Assembly: GCF_007097395.1 (NCBI RefSeq)
Contig: NZ_VKDC01000028.1
Coordinates: 1 to 64,000, forward strand
Source: Fulvivirga sp. M361
GTDB lineage: Bacteria; Bacteroidota; Bacteroidia; Cytophagales; Cyclobacteriaceae
Length of the DNA stretch: 64,000 bases
Reading direction: 5' to 3'
A program made the translations under genes and the position numbers. This document shows, in pieces, positions 1-7,806 of this stretch (position 1 is the first letter of the stretch; every line of letters begins with the position of its first letter). The notes beneath the pieces were generated by a model that was not told where the DNA came from, did no database searches, and saw nothing but the letters and a program-made list of their open reading frames with translations.

Positions 1-463
1 GCTTAAAGCCATAAAACCATCCAATGGAACAAAACCCTCTTTCCGCTACTGTTTTGAAGGTTCTGTGCTGATGTATCCTTCGATTATGACATACTTTCAA
101 GTGCGTTGAATCGATAAAACTTATGCCTCTACACTTTCCTAATCCCTTGGTTTTGAGAAACATCATTAACGGAACAGCTACTTTTTTCTTAAGGGCTACG
201 AACCTTTGATAGGAGACTAGATTAGGGAAGAGGTCCTTTAGGTGATGGCAAACATACTGTGTATAAAACGCTTTGAAATTGGTGAATTGACCAAAATGGA
301 AAAGCATGAGAATGCTAATAATTTCTGAATCAGAGAGTTGCGACTTTCTTAGTCGAGCCCCTTCCTTTTTCGATGCAATGAGGTGGTGGGCAATTTCCGT
401 TTCAAAGGTGATACAAAAGTCGTCCACTTCTACGAAAAATTCAATAACTTTATCTTTAAGCAT
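1..463 (-). CDS. IS982-family transposase, N-terminal part, cut by window edge
   Basis: Read on the minus strand from the ATG at 461-463, this gives 154 codons with no stop and runs off the left edge. The product begins MLKDKVIEFFVEVDDFC and includes an IDSTHLKVCHNRR segment followed by FKTVAERGFCSIGWFYGFK, the pattern of IS982-type DDE transposases, in which the first catalytic Asp sits in the IDST segment. The rest of the catalytic domain would lie outside the window, so intactness cannot be judged. The AT-rich stretch at about 505-532 just upstream could hold the element's end, but I could not pair it with a second terminal repeat. Family assignment rests on recalled motifs. Confidence 0.8.
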   Translation of the reverse strand, partial: MLKDKVIEFFVEVDDFCITFETEIAHHLIASKKEGARLRKSQLSDSEIISILMLFHFGQFTNFKAFYTQYVCHHLKDLFPNLVSYQRFVALKKKVAVPLMMFLKTKGLGKCRGISFIDSTHLKVCHNRRIHQHRTFKTVAERGFCSIGWFYGFK

Positions 464-775
464 AAGGGTTGTTTTTGGGATTAGATATATTGAAAATCAC
501 AACTTTAATATACCCAAAAACAGCCTTTTTTCATAAACTAAATAATGCCTCACTTATCCGATATTCACGTTAAATAGAATATCAAGCTAACTCTAAGGTG
601 AATACCACTGTTGAACAATTTACGCCTGGCCCTCCCCAACTGGTCGTAGCATGAACGCAGTGGTGCTACGATCTAAAACCGGATAGGGCGTCCGCCTGGT
701 TAAACCGTGATTATTCAATAGGATTTCAGAAATTGGGATAATTCTTTGTTACAAGGAATTAAAGAGTGGTTTTGA
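464..775. other. intergenic region between two IS remnants, with a hairpin
   Basis: No credible gene is seen. A perfect 8-bp inverted repeat, TCGTAGCA at 644-651 and TGCTACGA at 664-671, could form a hairpin with a 12-nt loop. It may belong to the 5' end of the IS1380-type element that follows. Otherwise I see nothing recognisable. Confidence 0.4.
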
Positions 776-1531
776 ATGAGTTTTAAATTAACCCAAATGG
801 TTAACTTACCCATAGAATACAGTGATAAGCAAGTGACTCCTTATGGAGGCATGAGTTTAATGAAACGCTTTATAGATCAGACCGGTATGAGAAGCTTTCT
901 AAGCCAGCTTGATTTACCGAAGCCGGGATCAAATCGTGGCTATCATCCCGAACAGGTCATAGAATCTTTTTGGCTGAGTATCTGGACTGGAGCTTCTTGC
1001 TATATTCATTGTGACTGGCTAAGATATGATACGGTTTTACAATCTATTTTCAGTTGGGATCAAATGCCGTCTCAAAGTACCTACAGTCGTTTTTTCGGGA
1101 AGTTTTCCCAGAAGCGGAACACCGAAGTGTTTCCTGTTTTACAAAATTGGTTTTTTAACCAGATCGGTGTGGATAATATCACCGTTGATTTTGATAGTAC
1201 GGTCATCACTCGTTATGGTGATCAGGAAGGCAGCACTAAAGGTTATAACCCCAATAAGCGTGGCAGAAACTCTCATCACCCCTTAATGGCCTTTGTAGGC
1301 CAAACTCGTTTGGTGGCCAATGCGTGGCTCAGGCCCTACTACACAGGAAGACTTACGCCGGTTGCGACCACACCTACAAGAGCATTTGTTTCTACTGAAA
1401 CAGCACATTTGTTTCGTGTAGCAGCTTCTGCTCCTGACTCTACATTGGAAATCAAAGTTACAGATCGGTTTGCGAATGTCTATTTAGAGCAAATGGAGCG
1501 GCCAAAGGCGTTTGGGTATTTGATGAGTTGA
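776..1531 (+). pseudogene. IS1380-type transposase fragment fused to tail of another gene
   Basis: The open frame of 251 codons is a chimera. Residues 1-187 look like the N-terminal half of an IS1380-family transposase, with VDFDSTVITRYGDQEGS around the first catalytic Asp and KGYNPNKRGRNSHHPLMAF after it. From about 1337 the similarity ends after ANAWLRP. The remainder (TAHLFRVAASAP, LEIKVTDRFANVYLEQMERP) resembles the C-terminal domain of Bacteroidota calcineurin-like phosphoesterases. A complete IS1380 transposase is usually over 400 residues, so this one is truncated. Most likely the element inserted into a phosphoesterase gene and a later deletion joined the two. The frame is probably open by chance and the product non-functional. 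Confidence 0.7.
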
Positions 1532-2087
1532 TTTGTTTTTATGTACAGATCCTACCAGGGCCAACTTTGACCGTTGACGCGTTCCGTTTTTAAGGTTTCT
1601 TGGTACCCTAAGTCTTGATATTTAAAAAAAAATCTGCTATTAGATGCTGTGAACAATAACCTTTGTATTGACCTGTTTAATTAGGATGAATTCAGGAAGA
1701 AGAGGACAATCAGGCCATACACCCGGCTGTATTATGCCGGGTAGGCGCTGTAGGTGCACATGAATATGACCGATGGCCAGGTCCAACGGTATGTCCTGCG
1801 TGATGAGTTAATGGAACTCAGAGAAGCAGTAATATAAGCCGGGAGAGGAGTTTGATCGTTGGATATAAGGAAGCGTTGATCATCATGATATCCGCTATGA
1901 GTGGTCCAAAGTTTACCTGATCCTGCCGATTTTACATTGGAAAGCAAGGTGGATGAAAAGGGAGAAAAAATGCGTAGCCTCATAAAGAAATTACCTCTAA
2001 ACACATTTATCTGCACAGGTATTTGATAGTAAATGCTTACTGGTTAAAGGGATAAGGAGATAATAAAATAATCACCAAAACTTAAAC
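1532..2087. other. gene-free region, decayed sequence
   Basis: Short stretches on the plus strand look like decayed coding sequence (for example a 23-codon frame from an ATG near 1768), but frames break repeatedly and no family is recognisable. The only long frame, on the minus strand at 1732-2016, has no start signal or family likeness. Confidence 0.4.
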
Positions 2088-2100
2088 GCAACTATGTTGC
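2088..2100. promoter_or_regulatory. palindromic operator upstream of lanthipeptide precursor
   Basis: GCAAC-TAT-GTTGC is a perfect 5+5 inverted repeat. The same palindrome with a different 3-nt spacer occurs at 11314-11326, and a one-mismatch copy at 18405-18417, all in front of genes of the same locus. It lies about 100 nt before the precursor start codon. A second palindrome, GTTGCAAC, lies downstream at 2135-2142. Likely the binding site of a dimeric repressor; the Fur-family regulator at 18780-19205 is the local candidate (inference). Confidence 0.7.
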
Positions 2101-2127
2101 TTTTGGTGTGTCAATTGAGTATATATG
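2097..2127 (+). promoter_or_regulatory. predicted promoter of lanthipeptide precursor
   Basis: TTGC at 2097-2100 is the right arm of the operator and would serve as the -33 element. After a 19-nt spacer comes TATATATG at 2120-2127, one mismatch from the Bacteroidota -7 consensus TAnnTTTG. The same arrangement with the same spacing is seen at the TonB receptor promoter, which makes it more credible. Binding of a repressor here would block sigma contact. Confidence 0.55.
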
Positions 2128-2199
2128 TGATACTGTTGCAACGGTAAAGGGTATGCTGAAAACCTTCAACAGAGTAGGCATCATTTTAAATTTTTTCTT

Positions 2200-2397
2200 A
2201 TGAAAAATCTGAATAGTAAACTCAGTATCGAAGAATTAAAAGTGCAAAGCTTCGTTACAAGTATTGACGAAGAAAAAGCTCAGAAGATTCTTGGTGGAGC
2301 TGCCAGTCACCCCACTCACACTGAGGAAACCGACACACATGAAACTTGTACTTGCGATAATGGTAATCATGACCATGATCACTTCATAGCTGGTTAG
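2200..2397 (+). CDS. class I lanthipeptide precursor with His/Asp-rich core
   Basis: A 65-residue peptide. Residues 1-33 form a leader with ELKVQSFVTS, a motif of Bacteroidota class I lanthipeptide (pinensin-like) leaders, and end in a double-glycine site, KILGG. The predicted 32-residue core has one Ser and six Thr that could be dehydrated, but only two Cys, in a TCTC pair, so at most two (methyl)lanthionine rings. The core also has six His, including the run HDHDH near the C-terminus, and several Asp/Glu. Such composition is unusual for a membrane-active lantibiotic and suggests metal binding (inference). The gene faces the biosynthetic operon tail-to-tail and has its own operator and promoter. 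The C39 exporter at 9084-11264 would cut after GG. Confidence 0.88.
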   Translation: MKNLNSKLSIEELKVQSFVTSIDEEKAQKILGGAASHPTHTEETDTHETCTCDNGNHDHDHFIAG

Positions 2398-2408
2398 TCG
2401 GGCGAAAA

Positions 2409-4301
2409 TCAGCAGGCGGAGGTATTTCCGTCTGCTTTAATTATACCTGCTTTGAGGTACTCTTCGATCTGCAAAGCCAGGAATTTTTCACATTGCGTAA
2501 ATGAAAACTGATCAAAAACGCTGCTGTGGAAATCGTTGAGCAATTCCTGAAAAGTCCTGTTCTCACATTGCTCAATGGTTGTCAATAGTTTGCAGCCAAA
2601 AGGTTCCAAGGCATATTCTTCCACACCGTACCTTCTTTTGACGATGAGGCAGGGGTTTTCACTGTCCTTAGCAATAATTTTCACATAGTCATTTAAGGAA
2701 AGTGTCGAGTCGCTGTAATTCATAGAGGTAGGCATACCCATAACCTGTTGATAAGCCCTCCATAAAAATTCAAAGGAAGGTTTTTCTAATTCCAGTTTGA
2801 GCTTCTCATTCTCGATGACAAACTGGTTTTTGGCTTCATTTTGAACTTCTTCTGACGTTCCGATGTGGTCACTGATTTTTTGAATAGTTGAATGAAGGGA
2901 TTCATCCACATTATCAAAGAGCGGTAGGCCTGAACACGAGGCCAGCGTATTTGGGAAATAACGCTTGACGATCTTTCGTTTTATTGCTGAAATTGTGGGG
3001 GTGTTTTTGATTACATATTCAGGAGGTTTCGTGACGGCGGGTAATAAAGGATCATTGGGACTTTCCGGTTTCAACAAACGAAGCAAACAATATCCTATTC
3101 CCAATTGTCCCATGAATATGGACTGATCAGGTTTATTGATATCCCAACCTGAAGGCAAATACCCTAACCTTGCCCTAAGGAGCATGGCGTCCCGGATGAC
3201 CTTGAACGCCTCTAGTGTCAGTTCTTTATTGTTTAACACAGCCCCTCCGTAGGCTAATAAATAACTTAAAGAGGCATGTCCGTTCGTAACAGTGAAATTG
3301 GCTGTTTTTTTATCGGAGTATTTACGAACAGCATGTTCAATTACCTTTAAAGCTTCTTTCTTATATTCAGGTTGATGCGTCAAAACATACGCCCTTAACC
3401 TGGTCATGGCTATGCCCAGGCCACCATGGGCCCAACCATTTACTTCTTCACCCCGCATGAGGTCTTCTACGTTTGACACTAAATTAGGCTGCTCCAGTTT
3501 TTTGGGATGAATACGGAAATCCGGCCATGTCTTAAAATCTTCCGAGTAATGCTGGCTTTCATATTGGTAGGCCTGTTCACCTAACCATGACAAACCGGAA
3601 GATTGATGTGCATTTGCGAGTTCTAACAAGACAAATCCAATGCCTGCAGCTCCATGTGAAAAACCACAAAGGCTGTCAATAAAGTTGGGGCGGTACCTCC
3701 ACTTTATGCCTTGGTTGGAGAGAAAAGTATTATCAATCAGGTCGTTTACGCATTCTAAAAACAGGTCCCTGATCCATAACTCCCCACTGGCCTGGTATGC
3801 TTTATCCAGGACCAGTAAATTTCCTGCATTACCACTTAGTAGATCATCGCTGTAATGATCCTTGAAATACCTCTTATTTTGAGAGAGGAAAGATATAGCA
3901 TGTTCGCGGTACTTCTCTTCTTCTGTAATTTCATACATGCAGGCCAATACATAAATTAAACCGGATTTACCTGTATATAAAGCCGTGTGCGAGTTCAAGT
4001 CCTGGTTTACTTGCTTTATTAACCATTCTGTGGTTGTTACGGCCAGGTTTAAGTAAACCTCATCCTGATTATAGTAATACACCGCTAACAAGTAAAGAAT
4101 GATGCCGGCATTCCCCTTATAGATGGTAGTATCTGCGTTATAATAGCTTTTATTATGGTCGGCTTTATTCGGTTCCAGCGTTTTCCAGTAAGTAAGTTTA
4201 CCTTCATAAATGCATTCCTGCATCAGGTTCTCATTCAATTGTTGCAACCAATGATCAAGGTTTTTTTGCTGGCTCAGATTCAGGTGTGGATGCATCTTCA
4301 A
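2409..4301 (-). CDS. LanC-like lanthionine cyclase with C-terminal extension, zinc ligands absent
   Basis: A 630-residue protein. Residues about 50-410 show LanC-type helical repeats with the GxxG motifs KGNAG (62-66), SGNAG (156-160), GFSHGAAG (213-220) and GQLGIG (398-403). In NisC and the LanM cyclase domain, zinc is held by a Cys in WCxG and a Cys-His pair in CHG. Here the equivalents read GWAHGGLG (289-296, Ala at the Cys position) and VTNGHAS (338-344, Thr-Asn at the Cys-His position). All three ligands therefore seem to be missing, as in class III enzymes. The last ~200 residues are extra. Residues about 540-625 resemble a PqqD-like leader-binding fold (low certainty). It is the last gene of the leftward operon. 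Its start overlaps the upstream gene by 47 nt, and M27 (4223) is an alternative start. Confidence 0.8.
   Translation of the reverse strand: MKMHPHLNLSQQKNLDHWLQQLNENLMQECIYEGKLTYWKTLEPNKADHNKSYYNADTTIYKGNAGIILYLLAVYYYNQDEVYLNLAVTTTEWLIKQVNQDLNSHTALYTGKSGLIYVLACMYEITEEEKYREHAISFLSQNKRYFKDHYSDDLLSGNAGNLLVLDKAYQASGELWIRDLFLECVNDLIDNTFLSNQGIKWRYRPNFIDSLCGFSHGAAGIGFVLLELANAHQSSGLSWLGEQAYQYESQHYSEDFKTWPDFRIHPKKLEQPNLVSNVEDLMRGEEVNGWAHGGLGIAMTRLRAYVLTHQPEYKKEALKVIEHAVRKYSDKKTANFTVTNGHASLSYLLAYGGAVLNNKELTLEAFKVIRDAMLLRARLGYLPSGWDINKPDQSIFMGQLGIGYCLLRLLKPESPNDPLLPAVTKPPEYVIKNTPTISAIKRKIVKRYFPNTLASCSGLPLFDNVDESLHSTIQKISDHIGTSEEVQNEAKNQFVIENEKLKLELEKPSFEFLWRAYQQVMGMPTSMNYSDSTLSLNDYVKIIAKDSENPCLIVKRRYGVEEYALEPFGCKLLTTIEQCENRTFQELLNDFHSSVFDQFSFTQCEKFLALQIEEYLKAGIIKADGNTSAC
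2412..2442. terminator. bidirectional terminator between precursor and lanC-like gene
   Basis: GCAGGCGGA (2412-2420), a 6-nt loop and TCCGTCTGC (2427-2435) form a 9-bp stem with one G-T pair, followed by TTTAATT on the plus strand and, on the minus strand, TGATTTTC. It lies 15 nt after the precursor stop and directly abuts the minus-strand stop codon at 2409-2411, so it can end both converging transcripts. Confidence 0.65.
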
Positions 4302-5118
4302 TGGTTCGTTTTAAAAGGTAGGCTAAGAAAGCTTCATCGTAATTTTTAACACCTAAGCGATTATTGGTCATGTGGATCAGGCTCTCTAAAATGCGATGGA
4401 ACCTGGATTCGTATCCTACTGATCTAAAAAGATCTGATAATATGTTTTTATTTCCCCTTATCCAGGTGTCTAACCAGGAGATCCCGGTTTCCTCATTTGC
4501 TTCTATCCGTTTGTTAACCTCTCCGAATAAGGCTTTTTGTGGCATCCTTTGATATTCAGGCTCATAATGCTTAAAAGCCACCTCTCTGAAGTTTGTGCCT
4601 GCTTCAGATAATCCGCTATGAGGAAACCAACTTTGGACATATGAATCATACAATCTATGTATTTCCACTGTAGATAAGTTAGAAACTGCTATCATACAAA
4701 AGTGCAATAGCAATGCCCGGGACAGCACATCTTCAGGCTGTTCTGTCAGTACAGTAAGGCATACTTTTGAAGACAGCACAAAGTGTGCTTCTGCGAAAGG
4801 TAAAGCAGTGGTGCCGCCATAACGTTCCGTTTCCGGGTGGTAAGCCATTTCCCGAAGTTCAAAGTCATTGGTACCGAAATAACTCCTGCATGTAGCGTCA
4901 ATAATTTTACCTAATGTAGTTTGTTTTTTATGCGTACTTAAAATGCGGAGCCGGATATGTGGCCCTTCTTCATTGTATCGAATGTAGAAAAATTGTTGGA
5001 TACCTAATTTCGCTTTTAATTCTTCAATAAGTGGGACAATGGCTTTTTGCAGGAAAACATCCCGATCATCTTCGAAAAAGATATGATAAGAAAGCCAGTT
5101 TTCTGAATTATTCATCAT
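4255..5118 (-). CDS. LanB C-terminal (glutamate elimination) domain protein, SpaB_C type
   Basis: A 287-residue protein that matches the thiopeptide-type bacteriocin biosynthesis (SpaB C-terminal) domain. It opens with NWLSYHIFFED and continues with FFYIRYNEEGPHIRLRI (about 42-58), the signature of this domain. In class I lanthipeptide synthesis this half removes glutamate from glutamylated Ser/Thr to leave dehydro residues. In nisin-type LanB it is fused to the glutamylation domain; here it is a separate gene, as in thiopeptide clusters. Its start overlaps the end of the glutamylation-domain gene by 11 nt, so the two are probably translationally coupled and act as a complex. Product class is secure; precise catalytic residues were not checked. 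Confidence 0.85.
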   Translation of the reverse strand: MMNNSENWLSYHIFFEDDRDVFLQKAIVPLIEELKAKLGIQQFFYIRYNEEGPHIRLRILSTHKKQTTLGKIIDATCRSYFGTNDFELREMAYHPETERYGGTTALPFAEAHFVLSSKVCLTVLTEQPEDVLSRALLLHFCMIAVSNLSTVEIHRLYDSYVQSWFPHSGLSEAGTNFREVAFKHYEPEYQRMPQKALFGEVNKRIEANEETGISWLDTWIRGNKNILSDLFRSVGYESRFHRILESLIHMTNNRLGVKNYDEAFLAYLLKRTIEDASTPESEPAKKP

Positions 5119-7798
5119 ACCACTGAATTAGCGATTCAGATACTTTGTCTGATTCCATATGTTCAGGAGCAGGTAACATTTCCTCTATGCGTAAGTATTT
5201 CCCTGCTTTGCGGCAGGCCTTCCGAAAGAGTCTGACCAGAAGCGGTGATTGAAAATCTATGTATTGCGGTTTATAATCGTCCTGGGTGGATGCATTGCTT
5301 TCCGACCGATTGGAAGGATTAATAAAAAGGAAACTATGACGGGGGATCTGGTAGTACGTTCTCCAATGTTCTACTTTGATAAAATAATCAAAATCTGAAA
5401 CAGCAGGCTCATCTTCAGGTAAACATGTTAGGGGTATTTTCCAGCATTCCCTGGATAGGACCAATACTTCATCTATTGAAATTCTTGGGAACCTGACCAC
5501 TTCGTCGGGAGAATGATTCTGTTCTATAAACTCGTATACCCAGTTTTGTAATGTATATACACTAATAGGTTTTGAAGGGGAAAATAAGGTAAGGAGTTGG
5601 TATAGCTCGGAACGTGTGGAGTTAGTCTGTAAACAAAGGTCAAACGGAAGTATTTCCTTTCCGGTGGGCTGATGAATTAGTTTTAAGTCTTCACCTGCTT
5701 TTTTTACAACAATATCCGTAAGTGCAATTTGATGGGGCAAAGGTAAATCTGCATTTCCGCCTGGAATGACAATTTCATACGGCATTAAAGGGGGATGAAT
5801 GTTGGCATTGAAGCAAGAAGCATCTTTAATTTCAGCGGCAAAAAAACCTTCGAATAACTGTTCATTTATTTCACGTGTTTTTTCAGTGATTTTATCCGGA
5901 AACAAATGAAGGAAGCGACCATAACCGCGTCCATAACCATTAAAAATACCGTTGACCACGGCATGATAGGTGTCCTTATGGTGTGGTTTATAAAGCTGAA
6001 GATGAGCAGCTTTAGAATACGGTTTGTTCAGGTTGGTATCAATTCCAAAAATGTTGGAAATTTCAGATTCGCTGAAATTTAATCCGGTTGGGTGAGTAAA
6101 TTCTCTCGTACCGAGCAGCGTAAATAATTTCTGTTTACTAACTTTTTTAATCCTGTTGCCAAGGTTTTCCTGGTCTTTTAAGATTTGGCTGAACTCCGAA
6201 TTAAGTACCCCGGAAGAAACTTTCTGTCGTTTAACCTTTTTTTCATTTTTTCGGTGTTGAGAATAAAACTGCCGATAGAAATCTATCAGTGGCACCTCGT
6301 TAGTTTTTTCATAATGATGATCGAAAAAAGACAATAGCTTGTACTTTTCTTGAAGGTAGGAATTTGCAGAAAGTAAAGTTGTATATACAGTATTTAACCT
6401 TTCGACCAATGTCTTCAGATCATTGTCAGTAAAGTTTTGAGGAACGGTGGTATGGGCATCTTCGTAAAAAATATTTTCCACCGTAAAATAAAAACCATTA
6501 AAATACCTGATAACGAAAGTGCTATTTTCATCAATACGTTCAAGAAACTCTTTTTTAGCTTTTTGTCTGTCCAACCCTTCCGTAAATGGAAGGTGATGTT
6601 TCTGACAGAATTTGCGTATGCTTTCTTTGAGTTGCAGGTAGGATGCTTGTAGAACTTCATTTCGTGAAGGAATATCAGCCTCTTCCAGTTTTTTTGCTGC
6701 TACGAGAAGTTTCTGTAAACACTCTTTCAACAGAATGACATTGCTGTTTTTTTTGCTCAATTTTTCCAAAAAAACAATGAATTTACCTGCCCATAGCGGA
6801 TCTGTACCGGATATTCCAATATGAGGAGTTAGTAGTCCTATTTCTATGAGTTTCATCAAATATTTTTCAAGTTCCTCCGGTGAAGTTTCCGGGTACTTGA
6901 GAAGTAATAAGCGGATGATCTCATCAATGCTCTTAGGCGTTTCGATCAACTCAATCGTAAGGTCGGTTACGTTGCTATGCGATACATTTTGAAAGACTTC
7001 AACATTATTGAAGTTGATCAGAAAATCATAGTGTGAATCAGTTGCCTTGAATGTCGGGTTTAAGGCTAATGGAATTTGCTTTAAAATATCAGGGACCTGA
7101 AATAATAATCCTTTCAGGTAAGAGAAAATGTAGTTGTTCAGTCTTACGTGGACTTTACTCTTGTTATGGTCTCCTGTTTGGCCTGACACTGCAAGGTAAG
7201 TAAAACGGCTAAAGGGAGAAGTTTTGGCATACTGACGGGTAATATACTTTATCAAGGAATATTCTGTCTGTACTTGTGTCTTTTTTAACGTTGCTGAATG
7301 AACATTTAAATAAGGGAAAAGCTGATCAAACAGGGATTGGGAAGAGATCTGTAATGATTTTTGAAATTCTACATTCCTACGGATCATGTTCCTGAAATTG
7401 TTGCGTATCCGTTCCATGCCGGCAGTATACTGAGCAGCACTTTGTTCATAAAGCAAATGTCGCCTTGTATACTCCTCCTGGTAATTGTCAAAAAGCGGAA
7501 TTTCCTCCTCATTCAGATAGGACCCGATAAGCTTTATTTCTTTAGACTTCAATGGTCGGAGGTTGTGTATGGCCCTTTTACCGTTTAGAAGCTTGTTCCT
7601 CACTTTTGCATCCGAGCATTGATTGATCTTTTTAAACAGGACATCTGTCAATTTACTTTTTGACTGTGCTAGCTTTTCATAGGTTATACTTGTTTGCTCT
7701 ATTAGATAAAGTAACTCTTTTGGGTGAAGGGCGTCCAGTTCAGAAAAGCTGGAGGAAGAAATTCTGTGGAAAATTACGGGATACAATTTTAGCATCAT
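5108..7798 (-). CDS. lantibiotic dehydratase, glutamylation domain (split LanB)
   Basis: An 896-residue protein with the lantibiotic dehydratase N-terminal organisation. KTSPFSRFT at about 192-200 is the conserved KTSPF motif. Family members transfer glutamate from glutamyl-tRNA to Ser/Thr of the precursor. The C-terminal elimination domain found in full-length LanB of about 1000 residues is missing and is encoded by the next gene. Leader recognition normally sits within this domain. The gene follows the membrane fusion protein gene after 8 nt and overlaps the next gene by 11 nt, so it is in one operon. M2 (7795) is an alternative start. Confidence 0.88.
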   Translation of the reverse strand: MMLKLYPVIFHRISSSSFSELDALHPKELLYLIEQTSITYEKLAQSKSKLTDVLFKKINQCSDAKVRNKLLNGKRAIHNLRPLKSKEIKLIGSYLNEEEIPLFDNYQEEYTRRHLLYEQSAAQYTAGMERIRNNFRNMIRRNVEFQKSLQISSQSLFDQLFPYLNVHSATLKKTQVQTEYSLIKYITRQYAKTSPFSRFTYLAVSGQTGDHNKSKVHVRLNNYIFSYLKGLLFQVPDILKQIPLALNPTFKATDSHYDFLINFNNVEVFQNVSHSNVTDLTIELIETPKSIDEIIRLLLLKYPETSPEELEKYLMKLIEIGLLTPHIGISGTDPLWAGKFIVFLEKLSKKNSNVILLKECLQKLLVAAKKLEEADIPSRNEVLQASYLQLKESIRKFCQKHHLPFTEGLDRQKAKKEFLERIDENSTFVIRYFNGFYFTVENIFYEDAHTTVPQNFTDNDLKTLVERLNTVYTTLLSANSYLQEKYKLLSFFDHHYEKTNEVPLIDFYRQFYSQHRKNEKKVKRQKVSSGVLNSEFSQILKDQENLGNRIKKVSKQKLFTLLGTREFTHPTGLNFSESEISNIFGIDTNLNKPYSKAAHLQLYKPHHKDTYHAVVNGIFNGYGRGYGRFLHLFPDKITEKTREINEQLFEGFFAAEIKDASCFNANIHPPLMPYEIVIPGGNADLPLPHQIALTDIVVKKAGEDLKLIHQPTGKEILPFDLCLQTNSTRSELYQLLTLFSPSKPISVYTLQNWVYEFIEQNHSPDEVVRFPRISIDEVLVLSRECWKIPLTCLPEDEPAVSDFDYFIKVEHWRTYYQIPRHSFLFINPSNRSESNASTQDDYKPQYIDFQSPLLVRLFRKACRKAGKYLRIEEMLPAPEHMESDKVSESLIQWYDE

Positions 7799-7806
7799 TC
7801 AGGGGG

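Noticed and set aside
306-536. 76-codon plus-strand frame at the left end
   Set aside because: Opposite to the IS982 transposase frame, whose minus-strand translation is clearly the real one.
1732-2016. 94-codon minus-strand open frame
   Set aside because: Composition unlike its neighbours, no start signal, no family likeness; the area looks decayed on both strands.
2135-2142. GTTGCAAC palindrome as a fourth operator
   Set aside because: It has no 3-nt spacer and the arms are in the opposite order to the other sites; kept only as a remark.
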